From assembly GCA_044224495.1 (NCBI GenBank), contig JBGAKG010000021.1:1-64000 (forward strand): a stretch of 64,000 bases of DNA. The letters run 5' to 3'. This document shows positions 45,009 through 53,656 of the stretch, in pieces. The translations under genes were made by a program, and so were the position numbers. How positions within the stretch are numbered: position 1 is the stretch's first letter; each line of letters opens with the position of its first letter. Source of the DNA: JBGAKG01 sp044224495. Its GTDB lineage: Bacteria > Myxococcota_A > Polyangia > Polyangiales > Polyangiaceae. The notes beneath the pieces are model-generated. The model was not told the origin of the DNA, ran no database searches, and was given only the letters and a program-made list of their open reading frames with translations.

Positions 45009-47180
45009 ATGTCGGTGATCGAGCACATGCTCTCGACGCGGCCGTGGGCCGATTGGGGAGCACCGGTGGCTCCGGCCCCGATTCCCATCGAACCTCCGTC
45101 CGAGCTCGTCTTCAGCGACGTCGAGCGGGCGCGGCTGAACGAGTTCGCGGCGATCGAGGACAAGGTCGCCCACGCGACGCGCTGTGCCGATCGGACGGAT
45201 GGGAAGACCTGCCTGCGCGTGCTCCTCGCGGGAGCTCCGGAGCGAGCGTTCGAGGCGCTCTCCACCCGACCGCGCGAGGCGTTCTGCGAGTGCTCCGCGG
45301 AGCCAGCGCTCCTCGTCGCGCTCGGGGCGCGGGCGTTTCCGGTGCTCCTCCGCTTCATCGCGCAGCGCTCGTCCTACTCGCACGCGCGGCTGCGGCCGGC
45401 CGAGCCGCTCGATCTCGTCGAGTCGATCGACACGCCGCTCGCGCTCGGCGTCGTGCTCCCGCTCCTGCTGGGGAGGCCGACCTACGAGACGCACCACGAC
45501 GAACAGCGCGTGGAGCGCGCGCGCGCGCGGCGGTGGCTCCGGCGCGCGGGGCCCGAGACGCGTGCGCTCGTCCGGCGCGTGGCCGCGGGCGAGGTGCCCG
45601 AGGCGCTGGTGGGCATGGTGCGCCAGTACGCGCGCGAAGGCGCGTTGGACCCGTACCCGAACCTCCCCACGTGCGCGCGTGCAGCGCTCCGGATCCTCGG
45701 CGAGAACGACGACCCGGCGCTCATGCCGATCGAGCACGGTCCGAGCGACGAGCTCTGGCCTGCGTCGCTCGCGCTCGACGGGCGCACGCTGACCGACGAC
45801 GAGCGCGCGACGCTGACGGGCTGGCTCCTGCGGACCGAGTGGTGCCTCCCGGACAACCCGGGTCAGCGGCTCGCGGCGGCATGCTCTCCCGAAGGCCGCC
45901 GGGCGATCGCCACGTCGTTCCTCGAGCGCTGGCGCGCGACCGACGACAGCGCCGCGGAGATGCTCTTCGTGGCGCTCGCCTTCGGCGGCCCGGAGGCCGC
46001 GGCTGGCGCGCTCGACGCCGAGCTCTGGGTGGAGGATCGGTTCAAGCCCCGGCGCATGGTGAAGAACGCGACCGTCTACCGCTGCTTCGGCGCCGCGGCG
46101 TCGGCCGTCGAGGCGCCCTTTCGCGACGTGCTCCTGCAGCTCCTGGCCGATGCGGGGATCGACGGCCGCAAGAAGAACGCCGTGTGGCGCCGGATCGCGC
46201 TTCGCGAGATCGAGCGCTGCGCGATGGAGCTGGGCGAGCCGGCCGACACGCTCGACGAGCGCCATCTGCCGACGCTCGGGTTCGACGAGGGCGCGAAGAT
46301 CGCGTTCCCCTACGGAGCGCGCACGCTGACGTTGTCGCTCGACTCGCAGCTCGCGCTCGTCGTCGACGACGGCACGAAGAAGCGCGAGAGCCTCCCGGCG
46401 GCGAGGAAGGCGGACGACAAGAAGGCCATCGCGGACGCGAAGGCGCGGTTCGCCGAGCTGCGGGCCACGTTCCGGGTCTACTCCGAGGGCGCACAGGTCC
46501 GCGTGCGCACGTGGATCCGCGAGGGCCAGCGCTGGCGGCGCCGGGACTTCGACTCCGTCGTGCGGCACCCGATCCTCGGTGCCGTGGCGCAAGGGCTCGT
46601 CTTCGGCGAGTGGGGCGCGGAGGGAAAGCTCCTTCGCACGTTCCGCGTCGCGGAAGATCGGAGCTTCGCCGACCGGAACGACGCGGGGCTCGCGATCGCG
46701 GACGACGCGCTCGTCGGACCCGTCCACCCCGGCGAGCTCGACGCAGCGACGCGCACGGCGTGGGCCACGATCTTTCAGGACTACGAGCTCATCCCGCTCT
46801 TCCCGCAGCTCGTGGAGCCGCGCGCGCCCGTCCTCGATCCGGAAGATCCGACGCGCATCTTCATGCGCCCGACGGGGCACTTCTGGACGCACAAGCTCGA
46901 CGACGTGAGCGCGCCCGACGGGTGGATGGCGCTCACCGATTGGCAGTTGCTCGGAGAGCCCGTGCCCGATCCCGACTTCTCGAAGCGCCTCGTCGCGCGC
47001 TGGCAGCGTTCGATCCGCGAGTACCAGGTGAAGGTGGAGTGCCGCCCGCAGGGGTTCGGCGCGATGGTGCGGCGGCATGGAGACTTCCGTCTGGGCTGGC
47101 TGCGCTGGGACGAGGTCCCGGCGTTCGTCGCGCACGAGATCGTCTCCGACATCGAGGAGTTCTTCCCGCGCCTCGACTGA
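45009..47180 (+). CDS. DUF4132-family protein
   Basis: 723 residues. The first 420 are helical and HEAT-like (LSTRPREAFCECSAEPALLVAL; split by turns). From about residue 430 the sequence follows the DUF4132 pattern: YGARTLTLSLDSQLALVVDD, RRDFDSVVRHPILGAVAQGL, EWGAEGKLLRTFRVAEDRSF, VGPVHPGELDAATRTAW and FQDYELIPLFPQL. E. coli relatives include YehI/MolR. Some family members carry a WGR domain; I see none here. The biochemical role is unknown. It lies 51 bases after the sigma-54 activator and 20 bases before the carbonic anhydrase. Confidence 0.8.
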   Translation: MSVIEHMLSTRPWADWGAPVAPAPIPIEPPSELVFSDVERARLNEFAAIEDKVAHATRCADRTDGKTCLRVLLAGAPERAFEALSTRPREAFCECSAEPALLVALGARAFPVLLRFIAQRSSYSHARLRPAEPLDLVESIDTPLALGVVLPLLLGRPTYETHHDEQRVERARARRWLRRAGPETRALVRRVAAGEVPEALVGMVRQYAREGALDPYPNLPTCARAALRILGENDDPALMPIEHGPSDELWPASLALDGRTLTDDERATLTGWLLRTEWCLPDNPGQRLAAACSPEGRRAIATSFLERWRATDDSAAEMLFVALAFGGPEAAAGALDAELWVEDRFKPRRMVKNATVYRCFGAAASAVEAPFRDVLLQLLADAGIDGRKKNAVWRRIALREIERCAMELGEPADTLDERHLPTLGFDEGAKIAFPYGARTLTLSLDSQLALVVDDGTKKRESLPAARKADDKKAIADAKARFAELRATFRVYSEGAQVRVRTWIREGQRWRRRDFDSVVRHPILGAVAQGLVFGEWGAEGKLLRTFRVAEDRSFADRNDAGLAIADDALVGPVHPGELDAATRTAWATIFQDYELIPLFPQLVEPRAPVLDPEDPTRIFMRPTGHFWTHKLDDVSAPDGWMALTDWQLLGEPVPDPDFSKRLVARWQRSIREYQVKVECRPQGFGAMVRRHGDFRLGWLRWDEVPAFVAHEIVSDIEEFFPRLD

Positions 47181-47200
47181 TCCCGTGGCAGGATGGCGCG

Positions 47201-47728
47201 ATGACCGTCTATGCCCTCTCCGGCAAAGCTCCCGAGCTCCACGAGGACACGTGGGTCGCGCCGACGGCGTCCGTCATCGGCACGGTGACGCTCGCGCGCG
47301 GCGCGAGCGTGTGGTTCGGCGCCGTGCTCCGCGGCGACACGGATTGGATCCGGATCGGCGAGGACACGAACATCCAGGATCTCTCCGTCGTGCATGCCGA
47401 CCTCGGGGTACCCACCACGATCGGTGCGCGCGTGACGGTCGGGCACGAGGTGATGCTCCACGGCTGCACGGTGGAGGACGAGTGCCTGATCGGCATCGGC
47501 GCGATCCTGCTGAACGGAGCCGTGATCGGGACGGGGTCGATCGTCGGTGCGGGCGCGCTCGTCACGTCGGGCAAGGTCTACCCGCCGCGGAGCATGATCG
47601 TCGGCGCACCCGCGAAGGCGATCCGGCAGGTCACGGACGAGGAGCTCGACGGGATCCGTCGCTCGGCCGAGCACTACGCGAAGAACGCGCGGCGCTTCCG
47701 CGACGAGCTCGTCGCGCTTCCTCGCTGA
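47201..47728 (+). CDS. Gamma-class carbonic anhydrase-like protein
   Basis: 175 residues, the normal size. Left-handed beta-helix made of hexapeptide repeats with the three zinc His in place: H65 in VVHADLG, and H82 and H87 in VGHEVMLHG. The C-terminal helix has YAKNARRFRDEL. It belongs with the YrdA/CaiE-like branch, where carbonic anhydrase activity is proven for only some members, so activity is plausible but not certain. AGGA lies 7-8 bases before the ATG. Follows the DUF4132 gene by 20 bases. Confidence 0.9.
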   Translation: MTVYALSGKAPELHEDTWVAPTASVIGTVTLARGASVWFGAVLRGDTDWIRIGEDTNIQDLSVVHADLGVPTTIGARVTVGHEVMLHGCTVEDECLIGIGAILLNGAVIGTGSIVGAGALVTSGKVYPPRSMIVGAPAKAIRQVTDEELDGIRRSAEHYAKNARRFRDELVALPR

Positions 47729-47730
47729 CG

Positions 47731-48399
47731 TCAGTCGCGGACGGGGAGCGCGACGATCGACGCGGCGGGCATCACGTCGGCGAACCGATCGGCGATGGCG
47801 GCGAGCGAGGCGCGTTGGAGCGTCGCCCGATCCACGCCGGGGAGGTCGCGCGTGGTCGTCCCGTCCGCCGCCACGAGGACGCGATAGCCGAGCACGGCGC
47901 CGTCCTCGGCGGTCATCGCGACCGCGAGGTGCGTCATGATCCCCACGACGATGAGGCTGTCGACGCCGCATTCGCGCAGGCGCGCGTCGAGCGCCGTCTT
48001 CGTGAACGCGCCGCCGGTCGGCTTGTCGAGGACGAGCTCTTCCCCCCGCGGGGCGACTTCGGGCGCGAAGGCGGAGTGCGGCCCTCCCGGCGCGAAGAGC
48101 GCCGCGCCCGGTCGCGTCACGTTCCGCACGTGCACGATCACGAGCCGCTCCGCGCGCGCCCACGCGAGGAGCACGGCGGCACGCTCGATGGCACGGGGGG
48201 CGTCCGCGATCGCGAGCCCGCCGTGGACGAACTCGTCTTGGAGGTCGACGAGCACGAGCGCCGTGTGGGCGCGCTCGAGGTGCGTCACGCGCGGGAGCGC
48301 ATACATCTCGCGCAGGGTGCGGGGCGCCGGAGCGCTCGGGGTGGAGGAGCACGCGCCGAGGAGCGCGACGAGGACGAGCGAGAGCGCGAGCCGCTTCAT
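47731..48399 (-). CDS. Isochorismatase-like lipoprotein lacking the catalytic Cys
   Basis: 222 residues. Signal ending at LLGAC, so it is an exported lipoprotein, unusual for this cysteine-hydrolase family. The fold is clear: VLVDLQDEF (Asp52), LVLDKPTGGAF (Lys126) and GIMTHLAVAMTAEDGAVLGY. The last motif normally reads THxCV; here residue 159 is Ala in place of the nucleophilic Cys. The Asp and Lys of the triad are retained. It is therefore probably non-hydrolytic or uses another residue. The start overlaps the oxidoreductase stop (ATGA). Confidence 0.85.
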   Translation of the reverse strand: MKRLALSLVLVALLGACSSTPSAPAPRTLREMYALPRVTHLERAHTALVLVDLQDEFVHGGLAIADAPRAIERAAVLLAWARAERLVIVHVRNVTRPGAALFAPGGPHSAFAPEVAPRGEELVLDKPTGGAFTKTALDARLRECGVDSLIVVGIMTHLAVAMTAEDGAVLGYRVLVAADGTTTRDLPGVDRATLQRASLAAIADRFADVMPAASIVALPVRD

Positions 48400-49400
48400 C
48401 GCGCGCCTCCGATCGCGATCGCGATCTTCCCGAACGGGCGACCGCGTTCGAGCTGGGACCACGCCTCGCGCGCGCGCGCGAACGGGAGGACGCGATCGAC
48501 GATCGGGCGGGTACGCGTCGCCTCCAGCGTTCGGACGAGACCCTCGAAGCTCTCGCGGCTCCCGGCCGAGCACGCGCGGAGGGTGACGCCGCGCCGGATC
48601 GTCGCGGGGACGTCCAAGGTCGAGCGCGTCGAGGCGACGAAGCCGACGATCGCGATCGTGCCGCCGACCCGCACGAGCGGGACCAACGCCGCCACGTCGC
48701 CGAGGACGTCGACGAAGAGGTCGACGCCGCGGCCCCCGGTCGATGCGAGGAGGCGTGACTGCCAATCGGTGGCGGCGTCGAGCACCTCCGCGCCCATCGC
48801 TTCGAGGGCGGCGCGGCGGTCGGTGCTCCGCGTGACGACCACGACGCGGCACCCGGCCGCGCGCGCGAGCTGGAGCGTGAAGAGCGAGACGCCGCCGGTG
48901 CCCTGGACCGCAACGACGTCGCCGGGGCGGACGCCCCCGTCGTCGAAGAGCATCTGCCAGACGGTCACGGCGGCGATCGGGAGCGTCGCCGCCTCGATCG
49001 GCTCGAGGTGGGCCGGTGCTCGGACGGCTGCGCTCTCGTGCACCACGAGCCGCTCGGCGAGGACGCCGTCGGTCGGGCCGCCGAGGCGCCGGTGCGTGAC
49101 CTCCTCGACGAGGGGCCCGGCGATCCAGTCGGGGACGTAGGTCGGGCAGACCACGTCACCGAGGGCGAAGCGGGTGACGGCGCTCCCGCGCGCGCTCACG
49201 ACGCCGGCGCCGTCGGAGAGCGGGACGAGCGGAGCGCGGAAGCTGCCGTAGGCGCCGCGCGCGAGGGCGACGTCGCGGTAGTTGATGGAGGCGGCGCGCA
49301 TCTCGAGCACGAGCTCGTGCGGGCCGGGCGTGGGGTCCGGACGTTCGACGAGGGTCAGCGCGTCGAGGTCGATCCGATCGGGGAAGAGGTAGGTCTGCAT
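48396..49400 (-). CDS. NAD(P)H quinone oxidoreductase-like MDR protein
   Basis: 334 residues. Medium-chain dehydrogenase/reductase: SINYRDVALARGAYG near the N-terminus, VQGTGGVSLFTLQLARAAG as nucleotide-binding turn, LDVPATIRRGVTLRA and a C-terminal FGKIAIAI. It has none of the catalytic or structural zinc cysteines of alcohol dehydrogenases, so it fits the zinc-free quinone reductase branch. ATG at 49400 gives the family's usual N-terminus (MQTYLF). Divergent from a LysR regulator with 75 bases between starts and coupled to the isochorismatase-like gene. Confidence 0.88.
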   Translation of the reverse strand: MQTYLFPDRIDLDALTLVERPDPTPGPHELVLEMRAASINYRDVALARGAYGSFRAPLVPLSDGAGVVSARGSAVTRFALGDVVCPTYVPDWIAGPLVEEVTHRRLGGPTDGVLAERLVVHESAAVRAPAHLEPIEAATLPIAAVTVWQMLFDDGGVRPGDVVAVQGTGGVSLFTLQLARAAGCRVVVVTRSTDRRAALEAMGAEVLDAATDWQSRLLASTGGRGVDLFVDVLGDVAALVPLVRVGGTIAIVGFVASTRSTLDVPATIRRGVTLRACSAGSRESFEGLVRTLEATRTRPIVDRVLPFARAREAWSQLERGRPFGKIAIAIGGAR

Positions 49401-49447
49401 GAGTCCGAGCGTGCGCTCGCGGGCCATGCTGCGGAAGTGCATGACGG

Positions 49448-49464
49448 TGCAGTTCGAACCTGCA
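49448..49464. promoter_or_regulatory. Likely LysR-type operator
   Basis: In the 75-base gap between the oxidoreductase and the LysR gene lies TGCAG-N7-CTGCA, with a TTCGAA core in the spacer. A dyad of this size between a LysR gene and its divergent neighbour is the standard position of the regulator's recognition site. Direct evidence is only the symmetry. Confidence 0.6.
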
Positions 49465-49475
49465 AGAATGCACGC

Positions 49476-50342
49476 ATGACCTGGGACGATTGGCGCGTCT
49501 TCCTCGCGGTCGCCCGCACCGGCAGCCACGCCGCGGCCGGGAAGGCGCTCGGGGTCGCTCCGACGACGATCGGGCGGCGGCTCGCCGCGCTCGAGGCGGA
49601 CGTCGGCACGCGGCTCTTCGACCGTACGCCCGAGGGCTTGGTTCCGACGGAGGCAGGTCGGTCCGTGCGCGGTCGCGCGGCGCGGGTGGAGGACGAGCTC
49701 GCGGCGGCGCTCCGGGAGCTCGGCGGAGCGGACGCTCGCGTCGAAGGGCCGCTCCGCGTGACCGCGGGCGACGGTTTCCTCCACTACGTGCTCGTGCCGC
49801 GCCTCGGCGCGCTCCTCCGTCGCCACCCGGGTCTGGTGCTCGATCTCCGCGCCGACAACCGGGTCGTCGATCTCTCGCGGCGCGAGGCGGACGTCGCGGT
49901 GCGCCTCGAGCGGCCGCGCGAGCCGTCACTGGTCGCGCGGAAGCTCGGCGCGATGGAGTTCGCGCTCTATGCGGCGGATGCGTACGTGGAGCGGCGCGGC
50001 ACCCCGCGGGCGCTCGGCGAGCTCTCCGCGCACGCGCTCGTCGGCTTCGACGCGGCGTTCGACCACCTGCCGCAGGTGAAGTGGCTCGCGCGCCACGTGC
50101 CGGACCTCCGCTGGTCCGTCCGCGCCACGACGACGACGGCGCAAGCGCTCGCCTGCGCCGAGGGCCACGGGATCGCGCTCCTGCCGCGGTTCGTGGAGGC
50201 GCGTGAGCCGCGTCTCCGGCGGGTGCTCCCGAAGGTGACGGGGCCCGTCCGCGACACGTTCCTCGTGACGCACGCGGACCTCCGAACGAACGCGCGCGTC
50301 GCCGCGTTCGTCGCTTGGATGCTCGAGGACGTAGCCGCCTGA
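49476..50342 (+). CDS. LysR-family transcriptional regulator
   Basis: 288 residues. The N-terminal helix-turn-helix is textbook: DDWRVFLAVARTGSHAAAG, LGVAPTTIGRRLAALEADVG and LFDRTPEGLVPTEAG, with the ligand-binding part following (VDLSRREADVAVRLERP is typical). ATG at 49476 starts directly at this domain. It probably controls the divergent oxidoreductase/isochorismatase-like pair through the dyad at 49448-49464. The inducer cannot be read from sequence. Confidence 0.93.
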   Translation: MTWDDWRVFLAVARTGSHAAAGKALGVAPTTIGRRLAALEADVGTRLFDRTPEGLVPTEAGRSVRGRAARVEDELAAALRELGGADARVEGPLRVTAGDGFLHYVLVPRLGALLRRHPGLVLDLRADNRVVDLSRREADVAVRLERPREPSLVARKLGAMEFALYAADAYVERRGTPRALGELSAHALVGFDAAFDHLPQVKWLARHVPDLRWSVRATTTTAQALACAEGHGIALLPRFVEAREPRLRRVLPKVTGPVRDTFLVTHADLRTNARVAAFVAWMLEDVAA

Positions 50343-50356
50343 GGTGCGAGGTGCGC

Positions 50357-51979
50357 TCAGCGCGTCTCGGCGGCGGCGGACGTCCCGCGTGCGCGGCGGA
50401 CCGGCGCCGGGGGCTCGGCGCTGGGAGCCGGAACGGCGGGCGCTCGCGACGGAGCGAGCGTGGCCCCGAAGCGCGCGCACACGTCGTGCGCGGCGATGTT
50501 CGCGCTCTCGAAGATGGTGAGGAGCCCGCTCCCGGGGTGCGTGCCGCCGCCGACCCAATGCAGGTTCGCGACGTCCTCGTCGCGCGAGCGCGGGCGCAGC
50601 GGCCCGAGCTGCGTCCACCCGTGCGCGAGGTTGAACACCGCGCCGCGGTACACGTCGAACTCGTCGCGCCAGGTCTCGGCGGTGAAGATGCGTTGGACCT
50701 TCACGTGGCGCTTCACGTCCGTCATCCCGACCTTCGCGAGGCGGTCGAGCACGCCGCTCGCGAACCCGTCGCGCTCGCGCTGCCAATCGACGGCGTTGCC
50801 GGTGTTGGGGATCGGGACGAGCACGTACACCGCGGAGCCGCCGCGCGGCGCGTTGGAGGGATCGGTGACGGTCGCGTTGCAGAGGTAGAACGGTGCGTCC
50901 TCGCGATCGAGCTTGCGGTCTTCGAGTGCGTCGCGATCGGTGCGGCGGACGGCGTTCGACAGGTGGATCGCGTGGTGCGGGACGTTCTCGTAGACCTTGT
51001 CGAGCCCGAGGTAGAGCATGAACGTCGAGCACGAGTAGGGGCGCGCCGCCATCGCGTGCTCCGGGTGCGACGGGCGATCTTCGGGCCGGAGCAGCCGCGC
51101 CTTCGCGAGCGCCCAGTCCGCGTTGACGACGACGTGGTCCGCGCGGAGCACCTCGCCGTCCGCGAGCTCGACCCCGCATGCCCGTCGGTCCTCGACCAAG
51201 ACCCGCTTCACGCGGGCGCCGAAGCGCGTGGTCCCGCCGAGGTCCTCGAACGCGCGCTGCATCGCGCGCGCGAGCTCGCGGAAGCCGCCGCGCGGGTGCC
51301 ACACGCCGAACGCGAGCTCGAGGAACGGGACGACGGAGAAGACGCTCGAGCACGTCGTCGGGTGGAGCCCGAGGTACTTCGACGGGTAGCTCATCGCGTA
51401 GACCAAGCGCTCGTCGCCGAGGCTGCGGAGGAGCGAGCGATGGAGCGACTCCCACGGCATGTAGCGCGCGGCCGGGAGCAACCGGAGCGGGTTGAAGTAG
51501 CCGGGCACGCTCGATGCGTCGTGGGCGATGAATCGGTCGTACGCGATGGCGTACTTCTTCGCGTGCTCGGCGTAGAAGCGGTCGAAGCGCGCCGCGCCAC
51601 CGGGGACGAGCGCCTCCCACGCGGCGCGGTTCTTCGCCACGTCGGCGAAGGTGTCGAGAGCGCTGCCGTCCCAGAAATGGATCCGCGTGTTCGGTGCGAC
51701 GGGCAGCAGGTCGACGTAGCGGCGGAGCGCGCCCTGGTCCCCCCCGAACGCGCGCTGGAAGATCTGCTCGAGGATCTGGGGGAGCTGGAGGATGGAAGGG
51801 CCGGTGTCGAACGCGTAGCCCTCCGGGGTCTCGAAGCCCCGCATGCGGCCGCCGGGCCGGTCTTGGGCCTCCAGGAGCTCCACCTGGAAGCCCTGGCCCG
51901 CGAGCAGCATCGCGGTCGCGAGCCCGCCCGGGCCGGCGCCGACGACGAGGATTCGGGGGTTCGGGGGCATTCGGCTCAT
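50357..51979 (-). CDS. crtI: Phytoene desaturase-like FAD oxidoreductase
   Basis: 540 residues. N-terminal Rossmann motif ILVVGAGPGGLATAMLLAG with PGGRMRGFE downstream, the FAD-binding ends of carotenoid desaturases. Mid-protein phrases such as YAMSYPSKYLGLHPTTCSSVFSV (in two parts) and the C-terminal HWVGGGTHPGSGLLTIFESA match CrtI-type enzymes. The last 30 residues are a Pro/Ala-rich tail not found in most CrtI. No phytoene synthase or cyclase gene is near, so the exact step (desaturase, isomerase or ketolase-like) is uncertain. ATG 51979 and 51970 are both possible. Convergent with the LysR gene, 14 bases apart. Confidence 0.82.
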   Translation of the reverse strand: MSRMPPNPRILVVGAGPGGLATAMLLAGQGFQVELLEAQDRPGGRMRGFETPEGYAFDTGPSILQLPQILEQIFQRAFGGDQGALRRYVDLLPVAPNTRIHFWDGSALDTFADVAKNRAAWEALVPGGAARFDRFYAEHAKKYAIAYDRFIAHDASSVPGYFNPLRLLPAARYMPWESLHRSLLRSLGDERLVYAMSYPSKYLGLHPTTCSSVFSVVPFLELAFGVWHPRGGFRELARAMQRAFEDLGGTTRFGARVKRVLVEDRRACGVELADGEVLRADHVVVNADWALAKARLLRPEDRPSHPEHAMAARPYSCSTFMLYLGLDKVYENVPHHAIHLSNAVRRTDRDALEDRKLDREDAPFYLCNATVTDPSNAPRGGSAVYVLVPIPNTGNAVDWQRERDGFASGVLDRLAKVGMTDVKRHVKVQRIFTAETWRDEFDVYRGAVFNLAHGWTQLGPLRPRSRDEDVANLHWVGGGTHPGSGLLTIFESANIAAHDVCARFGATLAPSRAPAVPAPSAEPPAPVRRARGTSAAAETR

Positions 51980-52095
51980 CGGCTCGTCGGGGTTCGATGC
52001 GGGGGCCCCGCGGGCGCGTCGGGAATCGCTCGGCTCCTGCGTCGGAGGTAGCAGGGCACGCGCGCCCGAACGTGCCCGGAAAAAAAGGGCGAGAC

Positions 52096-52129
52096 AAGGG
52101 CCGCGACTCGAAGTAAGAAAGCGGCCCTT
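52096..52129. promoter_or_regulatory. 9-bp stem-loop upstream of the tRNA
   Basis: AAGGGCCGC (52096-52104) and GCGGCCCTT (52121-52129) pair perfectly with a 16-base A-rich loop. It lies between the start of the leftward desaturase gene and the rightward tRNA. No T-run follows on either strand within a few bases (a T-run appears on the minus strand only after 30 bases). It could be a transcription insulator or protein site; I cannot choose. Confidence 0.45.
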
Positions 52130-52140
52130 CCCAATCAGAT

Positions 52141-52213
52141 GGGGCCGTAGCTCAGCTGGGAGAGCGCATCCATGGCATGGATGAGGTCAGGGGTTCGATC
52201 CCCCTCGGCTCCA
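52141..52213 (+). tRNA. tRNA-Ala (anticodon GGC)
   Basis: A full cloverleaf can be drawn: acceptor GGGGCCG/CGGCTCC (one G-T pair), D-arm GCTC/GAGC, anticodon stem CATCC/GGATG with loop ATGGCAT giving anticodon GGC, and T-arm AGGGG-TTCGATC-CCCCT. Discriminator base is A. The next bases are CCG, so CCA is not encoded and must be added enzymatically. GGC reads GCC (and GCU) alanine codons, which are the major ones at this GC content. The next gene starts 9 bases after the tRNA. Confidence 0.97.
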
Positions 52214-52221
52214 CCGACCGC

Positions 52222-53610
52222 ATGAATCACCGGACGGTCCCCCTCTCGTTGTTCGCGTTGGCGACCGCGGCGGGGGCGATCGCCTGCGATCACAAGGCGC
52301 CCGCCGATCCGCCGCCGCCCGTGGTGGTGGACGCGCAGTCGCTCGTCGTGCCCAACGACTGGCCGCCCCTCCCGACGGTCCCGAGCGAGGTCGCGAACGT
52401 CGTGCGCGATCGCGGGAACCGTCCCTACGTGGCGCCCGCGCGCCCGACGGTCGAGCAGATCCGGAAGCACCTCGGGGGCGAGCAGGTCGTGGCCGGCGAC
52501 GAGCTCGTCGGGGCCGTGCTGGACGGGTGGGTCGGCGCGACCGACAAGCCGTCGTTCGTCCTCTTCGGATCGCTCCACGACTCGGGGGCGCAGCTCGATG
52601 CGTTCCGGCGCGTGGCCACGCGGATGCCGCACCTCTGGGGCGTCGTGATGGAGCAGTTCAAGGCGCGGGGCGACTGGCCGAAGTCCGACGTGAAGGCGGC
52701 GGACGTCGACGACGCCGACCTGGCCGAGTTCTTCGCGACCGGGAGCGAAGGCGCCCTCTACCGCCTGCGCGCGAACCAACAGGAGCACGACTACGCGGCG
52801 TGGAAGTTCGGCTACGTCGACACGGTGATGGACGCGGTCGTCGCGTTCCGCGGCGCGAGCCTCCCCGTGTTCGCGTGCGACATGCCGAAGAGCCTGCTCG
52901 GACCGGCGCTCGAGGGGACCGACGAAGCGACCACGCTCCGCGAGGCGCACTGCGCGATCTCCGCGCGCGAGAAGCTGCGCCTGCTCGGCCCCGCGCACGT
53001 CGCGAAAGGTGAGACCTACTTCGACGACGTTCCGCCCCCGATGCGGGCGGCCTTCTTCGTCGGGGACAACCACGCCGGCATCGGCGGGCTGGCGCGCTTC
53101 CTCCACGCCGATGGCAGGATCGCCACGGTGCACGTGATCGGCGGCCGCGGTTGGTCACCGGAGACGGCCGAGCTCCCCGCGGACATGGCCATCGTCGACC
53201 CGGTGCTCGTGCCGCTCGGCGAGCCGGACGTCACGTCGTGGGCGCTGCTGCTCCCCAATGTGTCGAGCGGTGTCATCGACCGCGTGATCGATCGCGGAGA
53301 CGCCAAGAGCGACCGCATCGCGCGGCCGCGACCCCCGACCGACGACACCATCTCGGCGCCGACGGTGTGGGTGGAGAGCGAGTCCCCCGCTCGGATCGCG
53401 CTGGCCGGGGCGGACGTGGCGCTCTTGGGGGGTGGCCGCGGTGGCGAGTGGCTCCGCGTCCGGCCGGGCCGCCATGCCTGCACCATCACGGTGGGGGGGA
53501 AGTCGACGACGTTCGTCCTCGACGTGGCGGTGGCGGGGCGGACGGAGGTCCACGTCGACGCGGCGGACGCACCTGCACCGACGCTGCACGTCGCGCACGT
53601 GCGGGATTGA
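52222..53610 (+). CDS. ChaN-like lipoprotein
   Basis: 462 residues. Signal ending at GAIAC, Pro-rich spacer, then a domain distantly like ChaN/EreA: FVLFGSLHDSGAQLDAFRRV (about 112-131; the usual GExH is GSLH here, so the Glu is lost), HLWGVVMEQFKARGDW, and AAFFVGDNHAGIGGLARFL (about 275-293) as second His site. The C-terminal 80 residues form a small beta domain (PGRHACTITVGGKSTTFVLD). It is a distant relative of 1428-2360. ATG 52222 is chosen because frames further upstream run into the tRNA. It may be co-transcribed with the tRNA. Confidence 0.6.
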   Translation: MNHRTVPLSLFALATAAGAIACDHKAPADPPPPVVVDAQSLVVPNDWPPLPTVPSEVANVVRDRGNRPYVAPARPTVEQIRKHLGGEQVVAGDELVGAVLDGWVGATDKPSFVLFGSLHDSGAQLDAFRRVATRMPHLWGVVMEQFKARGDWPKSDVKAADVDDADLAEFFATGSEGALYRLRANQQEHDYAAWKFGYVDTVMDAVVAFRGASLPVFACDMPKSLLGPALEGTDEATTLREAHCAISAREKLRLLGPAHVAKGETYFDDVPPPMRAAFFVGDNHAGIGGLARFLHADGRIATVHVIGGRGWSPETAELPADMAIVDPVLVPLGEPDVTSWALLLPNVSSGVIDRVIDRGDAKSDRIARPRPPTDDTISAPTVWVESESPARIALAGADVALLGGGRGGEWLRVRPGRHACTITVGGKSTTFVLDVAVAGRTEVHVDAADAPAPTLHVAHVRD

Positions 53611-53656
53611 ACCCGTTCCAAGGGGGCGAGCGGGCTGCTAACGTGGCGGGTCGCTC

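Noticed and set aside
50357..51979. Carotenoid biosynthesis cluster
   Set aside because: A single CrtI-like gene with no phytoene synthase, cyclase or ketolase nearby; the LysR gene beside it is convergent and faces the other operon.
52177..52221. In-frame ATG start for the ChaN-like lipoprotein inside the tRNA
   Set aside because: The first 15 residues would be encoded by tRNA sequence; the lipoprotein signal begins at 52222.
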